Source: Azorinus chamasolen
Taxonomy: Eukaryota > Mollusca > Bivalvia > Cardiida > Solecurtidae
Length of the DNA stretch: 64,000 bases
NCBI GenBank assembly: GCA_963576725.1
Contig: OY755240.1
Coordinates: forward strand, 13,632,378 to 13,696,377
Reading direction: 5' to 3'
Made by a program: the position numbers and the translations under genes. Under the pieces are notes generated by a model. That model searched no databases. It was not told the DNA's origin and saw nothing but the letters and a program-made list of their open reading frames with translations. The first letter of the stretch is position 1, and every line of letters starts with the position of its first letter. Below, in pieces: positions 63,641-64,000 of this stretch.

Positions 63641-64000
63641 GAAAATGTGAGAACAGTTAGAAGATGTGAAAGGGTTAAATATAATTGTGTGATCATGTTT
63701 GCATGATGCATAATGTCCTTGTAGTTACAACTTTGGTCATTCATGTTACTTCCTAATTTACAAACTCATTCTGCTAGAGGGGCCTTTCATGATAAATTTT
63801 ATTCTTTACATTGAAGTTGGTAAGTCTATTAATTGAGCCTCCATTGAAGAAAAGTGTATAATAGTAGTAACACCGCTATTACATAAATAACTTTTGTGCT
63901 ATGTCCATTCTGTTACCTTTGCTTACATGGTGTTACCATGATTTCCTTGGCGTTACCAAAGCTTTTTTGAGTTGTATATTTTTTCTCCTGTACACTATAT
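63641..64000. other. no gene seen
   Basis: AT-rich end of the window with repeated GTGTTACC/GGCGTTACC words (63890-63960) and no recognisable feature. Confidence 0.4.

Overview
This is animal nuclear DNA, most probably from a heterodont bivalve mollusc. The evidence is a single host gene with short exons and large introns in an AT-rich, repeat-saturated setting, an HSPA12-type Hsp70 gene (a family expanded in bivalves), GACCTTGACC-rich tandem arrays ending in tetranucleotide tracts (a layout described for bivalve pearl/CvA-type elements), and TTAA-flanked mini-elements with a GATCAGAC-type hairpin. I cannot name the species from sequence alone.

Layout. 1-5.4 kb: gene-free DNA with a LINE tail, a dispersed repeat (R3), a GATA/GACA microsatellite and a TTAA-flanked MITE. 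5.45-16.51 kb: one very large non-LTR retrotransposon (LINE) bounded by a 31-bp target-site duplication. It has an ORF1 with an RRM-like C-terminus, an extra 864-codon cysteine-rich ORF built from about 13 repeats, and an ORF2 with endonuclease and reverse transcriptase, broken by a roughly 1 kb foldback insertion. 16.7-18.4 kb: a foldback element with TTTCGCTAC subrepeats and a 10-bp duplication. 19-26.9 kb: MITE cluster, LINE tail, tandem array A, and 3' ends of a Penelope-like family (called R1 and R2 here). 27.0-42.1 kb: an HSPA12-like gene in five coding exons. Intron 4 is 10.3 kb and holds a pure 432-bp (CA)n tract, two nested tandem-repeat elements (B and C) and broken Penelope-like copies. 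42.2-56.7 kb: decayed HSPA12 3' duplicates, more Penelope-like fragments including the best-preserved RT frame (50.6-51.65 kb, minus), a tRNA-derived SINE, a minisatellite and a 200-bp tandem repeat. 56.9-60.5 kb (minus): a decayed tyrosine-recombinase (DIRS/Ngaro-type) retroelement with Gag, RT, RNase H, partial recombinase and an SGNH hydrolase domain. 60.5-64 kb: MITEs, a short tandem element, otherwise no genes.

Only the HSPA12-like gene looks like host coding sequence; everything else recognisable is mobile or repetitive. The most unusual structure is the LINE's middle ORF. Each repeat carries a quasi-palindrome that resembles the internal hairpin of the TTAA-flanked (piggyBac-type) MITEs scattered through the same window, and its stop codon overlaps the ORF2 start by 11 nt. 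A second observation is that array B in the HSPA12-like intron repeats perfect nuclear-receptor palindromes (AGGTCAnnnTGACCT plus a DR1) about nine times.
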